From assembly GCA_031289275.1 (NCBI GenBank), contig JAITPV010000252.1, positions 1 to 45,291 on the forward strand: a DNA stretch of 45,291 bases. Direction: 5' to 3'. Positions 32,092 through 40,805 of the stretch are shown here, piece after piece; position 1 is the stretch's first letter; each line of letters starts with the position of its first letter. This DNA is from Tannerella sp. GTDB taxonomy: Bacteria; Bacteroidota; Bacteroidia; Bacteroidales; Tannerellaceae. The notes below the pieces were generated by a model, which worked only from the letters and a program-made list of their open reading frames with translations, had not been told where the DNA came from and made no database searches. Position numbers and translations under genes: made by a program.

Positions 32092-32784
32092 TTAATTTTG
32101 CAATCTGAAATTAATCGGAAGATTATATTTCACACGGACAGGTTTCCCTCTTTGTTTACCGGGTTGCCATTTCGGCATGGCATTAATCACACGGAGCGCT
32201 TCTTTATCCAAAGCGGCGTCAATTCCACGAACAACTTCGGCATCCACAATCGAACCGTCTTTGTTTATGACAAAAGAACATGTTACACGGCCTTGTATTC
32301 CATTTTCCGCTGCAACTACCGGATATTTAATGGATTTATTAATATAAGCCATCATTTCTGCCTGTCCTCCCGGAAATTCCGGCATTGTTTCTACGATCAC
32401 GAAGATTTCATTGGATGCTTCTTCTTCTACCTCTTCTATAACAGTCGGCACGTACGTTTGTGTTTGTGCCTCATTCTGATTGTCTTCGGTAGACAAAAGA
32501 TCCGTTTGTTCTACATTCGCATCATCTTCCACAATGTTCAACACTTCGGCGACAACCGGTGGTGGCGGTGGTGGTGGTGGTGGCGGCGGTTCCTCTTGCC
32601 GGGTAATTTCTATTTCTTCTTCGGCGATGATGTCGGAAATTCCGTCATCCGTCGAGACCTTAAAATCCGTGGCGCCCCATTCAAATCCAACGAACAAGAC
32701 GGCCAGTCCCACAACCATACCCATTAAAAGGCTTAACCCTTTTCCTCTTTCCAAATCTGCTTTGGGCGATTTTTTGATTTCCAT
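32092..32784 (-). CDS. TonB-family energy transducer
   Basis: N-terminal TM, Pro-11 linker EEPPPPPPPPPPPVV, C-terminal TonB domain (VTCSFVINKDGSIVDAEVVRGIDAALDKEALRVINAMPKWQPGKQRGKPVRVKYNLPINFRL). Confidence 0.95.
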   Translation of the reverse strand: MEIKKSPKADLERGKGLSLLMGMVVGLAVLFVGFEWGATDFKVSTDDGISDIIAEEEIEITRQEEPPPPPPPPPPPVVAEVLNIVEDDANVEQTDLLSTEDNQNEAQTQTYVPTVIEEVEEEASNEIFVIVETMPEFPGGQAEMMAYINKSIKYPVVAAENGIQGRVTCSFVINKDGSIVDAEVVRGIDAALDKEALRVINAMPKWQPGKQRGKPVRVKYNLPINFRLQN

Positions 32785-33012
32785 AGTTCTACATCAATTA
32801 AAATTATTCTTCAAATTTCTCCGAAGCAAAGGTAGGGAATAATTTATTACATGGTATCGCTAAAACGGAAAAAAAACTCGTTGTTCACTTTTTTTTCGAT
32901 AGAGGAAAAAATAAAGCGTCATATACCTTTTTCCGTTTTTCTGCGTTAGTATATAATGTAAAGCATCGCGCGCAGTACTTTCGCATGTCCGGAGTATCAG
33001 GCGCTATTTGTT

Positions 33013-34026
33013 ATGATGAAAATGAACTATATACGATTAACAGCTCTTTTGCTGATGTGGCCGTTGCTGCTTTCCGCCCAGGACGGGCGCGAAGTTTTTA
33101 CATTCTTAAACTATCCCGTATCCTCGCATGTAAATGCTTTGGGAGGACACTCCGTCTCATTGATCGAGCGCGACCCGTCTTTGATTTTTCATAATCCGGC
33201 CTTGTTGGGAGGTGAAACGGACAAGATGTTAAATCTGAATTACATGAACTACGTCTCGGATATTCATGTAGGTAGTGCGGTTTATACAAAGGCTTTTCGG
33301 GAACGGAGCGCATGGGGCGTCGGCGTACGGTTTTTCAATTACGGCAGCATGAAAGAAGTCGACGCAGCGCATGTCACTCTGGGCGATTTTTCCGCTCGCG
33401 ATGTAAGTCTGAATGTGTTTTATTCCTATGATCTTTCAGACCGCTGGCGGGGAGGCGTCTCTTTTGGGATGCTTTATTCGGGGCTGGCGGAATATACGGC
33501 TTTCGGGATAGCCGTTGATGCGGGGCTGAGCTATTATGATCCGGAAAAAGGATTGTCCTGTGGCATGGTACTGAAAAATATCGGCGCGCAAGTGAAGGCT
33601 TACGACAAGGCGCGGGAAAAACTGCCGTGGGATATTCAACTGGGGTTGACGAAAAAAATGGATCATGCGCCGTTTCGGTTCTCTGTTACGGCGTTGTATC
33701 TGAACCGTTGGAAATTCGAGTATGTGGACGCAAGTTTGAAGGCAACAGCATTGAATGACAATTTTTTTCAAACGGCAGTCAAACATCTTGTGTTCGGCCT
33801 GGATTTTGTTCCTTCGGATAATTTCTGGTTGGGAGCCGGGTTTAATCCGAAATCGAATGCGGATATGCAGTTGAAGGATGGCGGGAACCGGTTGGGAGGT
33901 TTCTCTTTAGGGGCAGGCTTGAAGGTTTCCAGGTTGAACTTGAATGTCTCTGTGGCGCGTTATCATCCTTCGGCGCTCTCGCTGATGTTTGGCATTTCGA
34001 CCGCGCTGTCGGATTTTGCACTATAA
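33013..34026 (+). CDS. porQ: PorQ-like type IX secretion system protein
   Basis: Signal peptide then FTFLNYPVSSHVNALGGHSVSLIERDPSLIFHNPALLG; porQ-cmk-ispH order. Confidence 0.85.
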   Translation: MMKMNYIRLTALLLMWPLLLSAQDGREVFTFLNYPVSSHVNALGGHSVSLIERDPSLIFHNPALLGGETDKMLNLNYMNYVSDIHVGSAVYTKAFRERSAWGVGVRFFNYGSMKEVDAAHVTLGDFSARDVSLNVFYSYDLSDRWRGGVSFGMLYSGLAEYTAFGIAVDAGLSYYDPEKGLSCGMVLKNIGAQVKAYDKAREKLPWDIQLGLTKKMDHAPFRFSVTALYLNRWKFEYVDASLKATALNDNFFQTAVKHLVFGLDFVPSDNFWLGAGFNPKSNADMQLKDGGNRLGGFSLGAGLKVSRLNLNVSVARYHPSALSLMFGISTALSDFAL

Positions 34027-34083
34027 AAGTGTAACGGTTCAATAGTTTGAATATTCAAAGAAAATCAAGGATTTAAAGATGAT

Positions 34084-34773
34084 ATGAAAAAAATAATTGT
34101 TGCTGTCGATGGTTTCTCCTCTTGCGGAAAAAGCACGATGGCAAAGGATTTGGCCGGAATGACAGGCTATACATATATAGATAGTGGTGCGATGTACCGG
34201 GCTGTGACGCTCTATGCACTCCGGAATCATTTTTTTCGGGACGACAAATTGGACGAAGAAAAACTGAGCGCAGGGATGGATGCCATTGTTATTTCGTTTC
34301 GGGTGAATCCCGTAACCGGATGTACGGAGACTTGTCTGAATGGCGAAAAGATTGAAACCGAAATTCGGGCGATGGAGGTTGCTAATCGGGTAAGTCAGGT
34401 TGCCGCGCAGGGATTTGTTCGCCGGGCATTAGTTGCCATGCAGCAGGTGATGGGGCAGGAGAAAGGGATTGTAATGGACGGGCGCGATATAGGCACCGTT
34501 GTCTTTCCGGAGGCGGAGCTCAAGATTTTTGTAACGGCATCTGCCGGGGTACGCGCCCGGCGCCGGGTAGACGAACTGCGTGCCCTGGGGCAGCCGGTTT
34601 CTTATGAAGAAGTGTTGGCCAATGTCCGGCAACGCGACTATGCGGATACGCATCGCCGGGAAAGCCCGCTACGTAAAGCCGAAGATGCGTTGGAATTGGA
34701 TAATACATATCTGACGGTGGCCGAACAGCAGGCCTGGTTGTTGGCGCAATTTAACCGTGTGACGGCGGAATGA
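34084..34773 (+). CDS. cmk: (d)CMP kinase
   Basis: IIVAVDGFSSCGKSTMAKDLAGMTGYTYIDSGAMYRAVTLYAL...GIVMDGRDIGTVVFPEAELKIFVTA. Confidence 0.97.
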   Translation: MKKIIVAVDGFSSCGKSTMAKDLAGMTGYTYIDSGAMYRAVTLYALRNHFFRDDKLDEEKLSAGMDAIVISFRVNPVTGCTETCLNGEKIETEIRAMEVANRVSQVAAQGFVRRALVAMQQVMGQEKGIVMDGRDIGTVVFPEAELKIFVTASAGVRARRRVDELRALGQPVSYEEVLANVRQRDYADTHRRESPLRKAEDALELDNTYLTVAEQQAWLLAQFNRVTAE

Positions 34774-34779
34774 ACGGCT

Positions 34780-35667
34780 ATGGTAGAGGTAACGATTGAT
34801 CGGGATTCCGGATTTTGTTTCGGGGTGGTGAACGCGATACAAAGCGCCGAGCGGGAATTGAAATGCACGGACGAATTATATTGCTTGGGTGATTTGGTGC
34901 ATAATAACCTTGAAATGGAACGTTTAAAGACATTAGGGCTTCGCACCATCCGGCATGAGGCGCTGACACAGTTGGCAGACCGGACGGTATTGCTCCGGGC
35001 ACATGGCGAGCCGCCGTCTACTTATCAGTTGGCGCAACAAAACCGGATCAAAATCATTGATGCAACCTGTCCGGTGGTACTCCGGTTGCAACGCCGTATT
35101 CATCAATGCTATCAGGAAACGAAAAACAGCCGTACACAATTAGTTATCTACGGAAAAAAAGGACATGCCGAAGTGAACGGCCTCGTCGGACAAACGAATG
35201 GAACCGCCATTGTGATCGAAAAAACAGAAGATTTGGAGATGCTTGATTTTCATCGCGACATAGTTCTTTTTTCGCAAACGACCAAATCGTTGGATGGCTT
35301 TGGCGAAATGGTACGCTTAATTAGCCAACGTCTCTTTCCGGATGTGCTGTTCCGGTTTTTCGACACGATCTGCCGGCAGGTAGCGAACCGGTTACCTAAT
35401 ATACAAGAATTTGCCCGGTGTCATGATTGGGTCTGTTTTGTGGCAGGCAAAAAAAGTTCCAATGGAAAAATGTTGTATGAGGAATGTAAGAAAGCCAATC
35501 CTCACGCTGTTTTTATTACGGAAGTATCTGAAATTAAGGCGCCCTTGCCTTCCGGCGTCCGGAGCGTAGGAGTCTGCGGCGCCACCTCCACTCCCAAATG
35601 GCTGATGGAAGAAGTCGCCGCCCGGATCAGGGAAGTGAACGCTGAAACCGGATCGTTGAATCATTGA
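34780..35667 (+). CDS. ispH: 4-hydroxy-3-methylbut-2-enyl diphosphate reductase
   Basis: VTIDRDSGFCFGVVNAIQSAE..., FSQTTKS, GVCGATSTPKWLMEEV. Confidence 0.96.
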   Translation: MVEVTIDRDSGFCFGVVNAIQSAERELKCTDELYCLGDLVHNNLEMERLKTLGLRTIRHEALTQLADRTVLLRAHGEPPSTYQLAQQNRIKIIDATCPVVLRLQRRIHQCYQETKNSRTQLVIYGKKGHAEVNGLVGQTNGTAIVIEKTEDLEMLDFHRDIVLFSQTTKSLDGFGEMVRLISQRLFPDVLFRFFDTICRQVANRLPNIQEFARCHDWVCFVAGKKSSNGKMLYEECKKANPHAVFITEVSEIKAPLPSGVRSVGVCGATSTPKWLMEEVAARIREVNAETGSLNH

Positions 35668-35671
35668 ATTT

Positions 35672-36652
35672 TTGAATATGAAAACAATACGGTGGGGCAT
35701 TATCGGATGTGGAGACGTTTGCGAAGTCAAGAGCGGGCCGGCTTTTTATACATGCAAAAATTCGGCGTTGCGAGCAGTGATGCGTCGTGATGCCGTAAAA
35801 GCAGCGGATTTTGCACAACGTCATGGCGTACCGCGTTTTTATACGGATGCAGACCTTTTGATTCACGACCCCGAGGTAGATGTGGTGTATGTCGCAACAC
35901 CTCCGGGAAGTCATGCGGATTTGACACTCATGGCCCTACAGGCCGGAAAACCGGTGTATGTAGAGAAACCGATGGGACGGAATTATGCGGAATGTCTCCG
36001 GATGAATCAAGCGGCAAAGGAAAACCGTCAAAAACTATGGGTAGCCTATTACCGGCGTTCACTTCCGTATTTTTTGAAGGTGAAAGAGTTATTGGATGCG
36101 CAGGCCATCGGTAAAATACAGATGGTGCGAACCGTTTTTTTCCGTCCGCCTTTGCCTTGCGATACGGACGAACGCCTTCATACCTGGCGTGTCGACAAGG
36201 CGATTGCCGGAGGAGGATATTTGTATGATATGGCCTCCCATACGATTGATATGTTGATGTTTCTGTTGGGCAATATCGTTAAGGTCAATGGTGTGATGTC
36301 TAATGTCGGCCATCTTTATAAGGTAGAGGATACCGTCGGCGCGTCTTTTCTGTTTGAATCGGGCGTTGTCGGCTCATCGATCTGGTGTTATGTATCGTCG
36401 GTCTCTGTGCAAAAGGATCAAATAGAAATCATTGGAGAAAAAGGCACGATCCGCTTCTCCACCTTCGATATGACAGCGATTGAATGGAGCGCCGGAGAGC
36501 GAACGGAAACAGTTAACTTTCTGCGGCCACCACATATCCAGCAACCGATGATTCAAAGTATCGTCAATGAAATGCTCGGAATCGGATACGCTCCTTCTAC
36601 CGGAGAAACAGGCAGCCGGGTTAATTGGGTAATGGACAAAATGTCGTTCTGA
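35672..36652 (+). CDS. Gfo/Idh/MocA-family oxidoreductase
   Basis: IRWGIIGCGDVCEVKSGPAFY...VDVVYVATPPGSHADLTLMALQAGKPVYVEKPMGR. Confidence 0.95.
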   Translation: MNMKTIRWGIIGCGDVCEVKSGPAFYTCKNSALRAVMRRDAVKAADFAQRHGVPRFYTDADLLIHDPEVDVVYVATPPGSHADLTLMALQAGKPVYVEKPMGRNYAECLRMNQAAKENRQKLWVAYYRRSLPYFLKVKELLDAQAIGKIQMVRTVFFRPPLPCDTDERLHTWRVDKAIAGGGYLYDMASHTIDMLMFLLGNIVKVNGVMSNVGHLYKVEDTVGASFLFESGVVGSSIWCYVSSVSVQKDQIEIIGEKGTIRFSTFDMTAIEWSAGERTETVNFLRPPHIQQPMIQSIVNEMLGIGYAPSTGETGSRVNWVMDKMSF

Positions 36653-36729
36653 ACTAAGGGAGGCGATTGAGGGGCAGGATGATGGCAGGGGTAGGATATG
36701 GGTAGTAAAAGCTGCCCTCTCATCCTCCA

Positions 36730-36844
36730 CGACCCGGAGGGTCGCATGTTTATAGCAACCGCCTGACCGAAGAGGTGCGACTCCGAAGGAGTCGAATGTC
36801 TATCGTGACGGATTGTGCTATAAACATGTGAATCCTTCGGATTC
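36730..36844. repeat. Palindromic repeat element with three short-stem hairpins
   Basis: CGACCCGGAGGGTCG, CGACTCCGAAGGAGTCG, GAATCCTTCGGATTC; inverted GCATGTTTATAGCA...TGCTATAAACATG. Confidence 0.75.
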
Positions 36845-36893
36845 TTTCGGGTTGTGATGTGGATGGGTATTCTTTCTTTCTTTCTTCCTTTTA

Positions 36894-37048
36894 CCCCCAA
36901 TCGCTACGCTTCATTGGGGGATCAGCGATCATCCATACATACTACAACCTGAAAGGTTGAATAATTCTACTCTTTTTTATTCAACCCTTACGGGTTGTAA
37001 GTGAGAGTACTATCTTCGCTGCCCCCAATCGCTGCGCTTCATTGGGGG
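36894..37048 (+). repeat. ~155-bp composite palindromic repeat, copy 1
   Basis: CCCCCAAT..ATTGGGGG at both ends, internal CAACCTGAAAGGTTG and CAACCCTTACGGGTTG hairpins; reverse-complement copy at 40289-40442. Confidence 0.9.
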
Positions 37049-37227
37049 TTATTCATATTGAACACTGCGTGTTCTGCCGACATCATCATTTCCGTCTGTC
37101 TAAACTCAGCGTTCCCGACAGCAAGCGTATGGGGGTTGATCCGAAAGCGGCAAAAAAAGGGAGCGGAAAACTCGTTTCCACCCCCGTTCATGAGTTTAAG
37201 TTATAAATGAAGTACTATTAATAATCA

Positions 37228-39048
37228 TCACAAGATGACTTTACCTGCGAATTTGCCCATTACCACCACATATCTTCCTTTCGGCAGCGGGAATGAATGA
37301 TCTCCTTCGGTTACCGGAATCTGTTCGCGCAGTTGTCCGGAGAAGGTGTAGATAGACACCGTTTCCGCTTTAGGAGTATGGATATACAGGTAGCCGCCAT
37401 AGGCCCAGACTTTGGCGACGTCCTGGGGTGCGAACAGCTCGTTCGCCGTGGATGAGGAATACTCTTCCAACCCTTCCTGTTCTTCCTGTTCTTCCTGCTC
37501 TTCCTGCACGGGAACGACGCCGGATATGGTCAGGCTCAGCGGCTCGTTCAGGCCGTAGATGGTCACTTTGACGACGCCCTCCGCAATAGACTCCAGGTAG
37601 ATGTCTTCGTCATGAGCCGTACCTGTTGAGACGTCCAGGCTGTCTATGTTATACCCCTCTTGGGCGCTGATGATAAACGAGTACGTCGAAGGCACGTAAT
37701 GCCGGCCGGCGGGCGGGTCGGTCACGATACCCGTCACGCGAGGAATCGTCAACTGACGGCGTATATTCGAGGGGGTTGTTATTTCTTGCTTGATTACCGT
37801 GACCTGAACCTTTTTGGAGGTGATGTATATGCCGAATTTATCGTCTAATGCCAGGATTTCGACTTCGTATGTCATCACCTCCTGGCCATAGTTGGCAGGA
37901 AAGAGGAGGGCGAAAGGATCGGGCGCCGAAAAATCAATTTCCTGACCGTTGTAGAATACCCGGTAGTTCTTTCCGACGGAAACAGGTTTTACCGAACTGC
38001 CACCTAATATCGCGTTTAGTTCTGCAATTGTTTCGTCATCAAGCGTAATGGCGTTATCCGGATTGAATGTCACGGAGCCTCCTTGTGGCGGGAGTTCCGT
38101 GTCGTTAATGTTGTTGAGGGGATCATAAATGGCATCCAAAAGCCAGACATAGGCATCCGCGACGCTTGATGTATTATAATGCTCAAGAGGGGACAAGATG
38201 CCTTTGGCTTCTATGGTCGTAAGATCGTGCGTATCATCATACACCACAATGGGATCGTAGGGTTTCTTTGTCTCTGGCTTTATCTTTAAATCTATCGTTC
38301 CGGAAAGGGTAAGCGACGGGTGGTGGCTACCTTCCAGTTTGATTGCAGGGCGGGATGATGCATCAACACCACTCTTTGACACTTTAAGGCCATTTATTGT
38401 AACCGTTGCGTCATCAATGAGCACACCACAAGTAGTTCCTCCGTTGTTCGAGATAAGGTCATTTATTGTAACCGCTGCGCGGTAAATGTGCAAATTGGAA
38501 GTTCCTCCATTTTCCAAGGTAAGGCCATTTATTGTAACCGCAGCGCCGTCAATGAGCAAATTGGAAGTTCCGCTGTTTTGCAAGGTAAGGTTGGTCAGCG
38601 TAATATCACTTTGGTTTCCTGAAATTTTGAGCGCGTAGCCACATGCACCATACCCTGAATACACTGCATTAAAAGTTATGTCCTCAATAGTTACGTGACT
38701 TGCCTGGACATCTAACAGAAAGGCAGGACTACTACCCATATCCACATTTATTGAATTGCCAGACCCTTTAATGGTCACATTTTCTCTGGTAAGGGTGGGC
38801 ACATTATCAACTGTCGCGTCTATCATCACATTAATGGTGACCGGATCGTTGCCTGAGAGACTATTTACAGCATCAATTACAGTTTTTAAATCAGAGAGAT
38901 TGTAGTTGTAGGTAATACCATCATGCTCCACTGATATGTTTGGCTGCGCATGGACTCCCATCCATGCGCATAATAAAGCGCCGATGAGAATCACTGATTT
39001 CATTTTGAATTTTGTATAGTTCATTGTGTCAATTATTTTTTTGTTCAT
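37228..39048 (-). CDS. Secreted beta-helix-like repeat protein with T9SS-sorting-like C-terminus
   Basis: 606 aa; signal peptide; repeated TINGLTLENGGTSNL-type rungs; C-terminal VSIYTFSGQLREQIPVTEGDHSFPLPKGRYVVVMGKFAGKVIL. Confidence 0.75.
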   Translation of the reverse strand: MNKKIIDTMNYTKFKMKSVILIGALLCAWMGVHAQPNISVEHDGITYNYNLSDLKTVIDAVNSLSGNDPVTINVMIDATVDNVPTLTRENVTIKGSGNSINVDMGSSPAFLLDVQASHVTIEDITFNAVYSGYGACGYALKISGNQSDITLTNLTLQNSGTSNLLIDGAAVTINGLTLENGGTSNLHIYRAAVTINDLISNNGGTTCGVLIDDATVTINGLKVSKSGVDASSRPAIKLEGSHHPSLTLSGTIDLKIKPETKKPYDPIVVYDDTHDLTTIEAKGILSPLEHYNTSSVADAYVWLLDAIYDPLNNINDTELPPQGGSVTFNPDNAITLDDETIAELNAILGGSSVKPVSVGKNYRVFYNGQEIDFSAPDPFALLFPANYGQEVMTYEVEILALDDKFGIYITSKKVQVTVIKQEITTPSNIRRQLTIPRVTGIVTDPPAGRHYVPSTYSFIISAQEGYNIDSLDVSTGTAHDEDIYLESIAEGVVKVTIYGLNEPLSLTISGVVPVQEEQEEQEEQEGLEEYSSSTANELFAPQDVAKVWAYGGYLYIHTPKAETVSIYTFSGQLREQIPVTEGDHSFPLPKGRYVVVMGKFAGKVIL

Positions 39049-39782
39049 TATTCATTATTTGATTTATCTTCATTCTTTTCTGTTTCTTTCCCGTGGTGGT
39101 GGCTGAGGGCGTTTTTATAGCGGTCTACAGTCACATTCCAAACCTTGATAAACGGCGCATACGCAGCATCTCCCTCGACCAGCGTCAAGGCTTCGATGCG
39201 TTCGACGATGTCCAGATAGCAACGGTTGGTTTGGCGGCGCACATCCAGCACCTGGAGTTCGGTTTTGCCGGCCGCTTCGTGTGTACGTTCGTATATGGCC
39301 GCTTCAAAATCGTGGTTGGCGCGTTCCAGTTCGTCCACCCATCCGTCGAGGTTCAGCGTTTTGACGGCAGGGGCATACGTTCCGCGAAATTCCTGCAAGA
39401 TATTATAGATGGCGGCTGTTTCTTCGCTGTAGGGTTTAGCGGCCAAATCGCCGTAATGATCCAGCAGGAGGGTGAGTTGGCCGGCTGCTGCACGTTGCAC
39501 GGGGTCAAAATGGTATCCGGCCGATTTCACGGCAGCCGTCAGTCCGCGAAAAATATCGTCGCGGTGTTTGTCTGCTGCGACAAGCGATGTCGTATAGCTG
39601 CTTTTAATGATTTTCTCCAGCGCTTCGTCGGCCTGGGCATAGAGAGCCACAAATACGGCGAACAACTCGACAATGTTCAATGTCTTCGGCGATGTTTCTT
39701 CGACGAACCGTTTAAATTCGGTGAAGAAATTAAACCATTCTTCGTTGCGAAAATCAGTAAGTTTGATTCGTTTAATTTTCAT
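39048..39782 (-). CDS. DUF6261-like hypothetical protein
   Basis: 244 aa; LTDFRNEEWFNFFTEFKRFVE..LYAQADEALEKIIKSSYT..DDIFRGLTAAVKSAGYHFD..KPYSEETAAIYNILQEFRGTYA...GWVDELERANHDFE matches my recollection of this Bacteroidetes family. Confidence 0.75.
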   Translation of the reverse strand: MKIKRIKLTDFRNEEWFNFFTEFKRFVEETSPKTLNIVELFAVFVALYAQADEALEKIIKSSYTTSLVAADKHRDDIFRGLTAAVKSAGYHFDPVQRAAAGQLTLLLDHYGDLAAKPYSEETAAIYNILQEFRGTYAPAVKTLNLDGWVDELERANHDFEAAIYERTHEAAGKTELQVLDVRRQTNRCYLDIVERIEALTLVEGDAAYAPFIKVWNVTVDRYKNALSHHHGKETEKNEDKSNNE

Positions 39783-39834
39783 AGTGTATCATATATATTG
39801 AGTTATTGTTAATTTTCCATATCCGGACAATCGC

Positions 39835-40020
39835 TTGGAGCATCCCACCGTTGGTGTTGATCTTCCCCGAAGTCATTTGGAGCGTCCCACCGTCGGTGTT
39901 GACCTTCCCCGAAGTCATTTGGAGTGTCCCACCGCCGGTGTTGACTTTCTCCGGAATCATTTGGAACGTCCCACCGCCGGTGTTGACTTTCTCCGGAGTT
40001 AATTGAAAGTTCCGACCAAT
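39835..40020. repeat. 42-bp (2x21) tandem repeat array, 4 full units plus a degenerate fifth
   Basis: Units start at 39835, 39877, 39919, 39961 and (degenerate) 40003: TTGGAGCGTCCCACCGTCGGTGTTGACCTTCCCCGAAGTCAT. Confidence 0.95.
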
Positions 40021-40033
40021 GGTCAGAACTTTC
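40005..40033. promoter_or_regulatory. 29-bp near-perfect inverted repeat at the distal end of the 42-bp array
   Basis: GAAAGTTC-C-GACC-AAT-GGTC-A-GAACTTTC. Confidence 0.7.
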
Positions 40034-40125
40034 CACAAGCAAATGAGATATTTTAAAATCATCGTACAAACAGTCCTTTTGGAAAAAAATCCGTTATGCT
40101 CTTTTTTCGTTAAATTAATTGCCGA

Positions 40126-40160
40126 CAAATGTATGGCGTTTTTTAGAATTGAGATACCAA
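40126..40160 (-). promoter_or_regulatory. Candidate promoter reading towards the 42-bp array and DUF6261-like gene
   Basis: Minus-strand TACATTTG (CAAATGTA at 40126-40133) in context TTGCCGACAAAtGTA, also seen at 43051-43063; TTG spacing slightly long (24 bp). Confidence 0.45.
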
Positions 40161-40288
40161 GAAAGGTTAATTCGTGTAGCGTATATCCTCCTATTATGCT
40201 TAAATATCATTAAATCTGCTGTTATTGAGGTGATTTTGGAAATTGAAACCTGAAAATGGAGCATGGAGAATGATGAATTATGAACTGC

Positions 40289-40442
40289 CCCCCAATGAAG
40301 CGCAGCGATTGGGGGCAGTGAAGATAGTACTCTCACTTACACCCGTAAGGGTTGAATAAAAAAGAGCAAAATTATTCAACCTTTCAGGTTGTAGTATGTA
40401 TGGATGATCGCTTATCCCCCAATCGCTGCGCTTCATTGGGGG
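40289..40442 (-). repeat. ~154-bp composite palindromic repeat, copy 2 (inverted relative to 36894-37048)
   Basis: Reverse complement of copy 1 with few differences; terminal hairpin loop is flipped. Confidence 0.9.
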
Positions 40443-40518
40443 TTATTCATATTAAGACCTCCGGTCTTTTCCCGACACACCAACATTCCCTGATTAGCCC
40501 ACCCGTCATTGGTAAGAA
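40438..40518. repeat. Direct repeat, copy A
   Basis: GGGGGTTATTCATATTAAGACCTCCGGTCTTTTCCCGACACACCAACATTCCCTGATTAGCCCACCCGTCATTGGTA. Confidence 0.9.
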
Positions 40519-40721
40519 TGAAGCAGGCGCCGATGCACTATATCTGTCGGTTGTTTGGGCGATTGCTTCACTGCGTTCGCAATGACGGGCGATTGTGCGG
40601 CATTCCCGACCCCCAACCTCCGGCTACGGAGGTGGTTCTGTAAGAGAAATAAGGAAATAAGGGGGGCTTGTGTGACCGCTATGGCTACTAAGGGCGCCCT
40701 CTCATCCTATCCCCCAATCGC

Positions 40722-40802
40722 TTGGGGGGTATTCACATGAAGACCTCCGGTCTTTTCCCGACACACCAACATTCCCTGACCAACCCCACCCGTCATTGGT
40801 AG
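40722..40802. repeat. Direct repeat, copy B
   Basis: GGGGGGTATTCACATGAAGACCTCCGGTCTTTTCCCGACACACCAACATTCCCTGACCAACCCCACCCGTCATTGGTA. Confidence 0.9.
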
Positions 40803-40805
40803 GCT

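Noticed and set aside
32053-32727. Plus-strand 224-aa ORF with W-rich run
   Set aside because: Antisense of tonB; the W/G run is the complement of the Pro-11 linker.
37001-37210. Small ORF MRVLSSLPPIAALHWG... as a gene (also at 40336 minus)
   Set aside because: Both copies are translations of the palindromic repeat; not independent coding evidence.
39093-39812. Plus-strand 239-aa ORF
   Set aside because: Antisense shadow of the DUF6261-like CDS; no family features recognised.
39835-40020. CRISPR array
   Set aside because: Head-to-tail 42-bp repeats without unique spacers.
36894-40442. Composite transposon or IS with terminal inverted repeats
   Set aside because: No transposase or integrase ORF between the inverted copies and no target-site duplication recognised; kept only as an inverted repeat pair.
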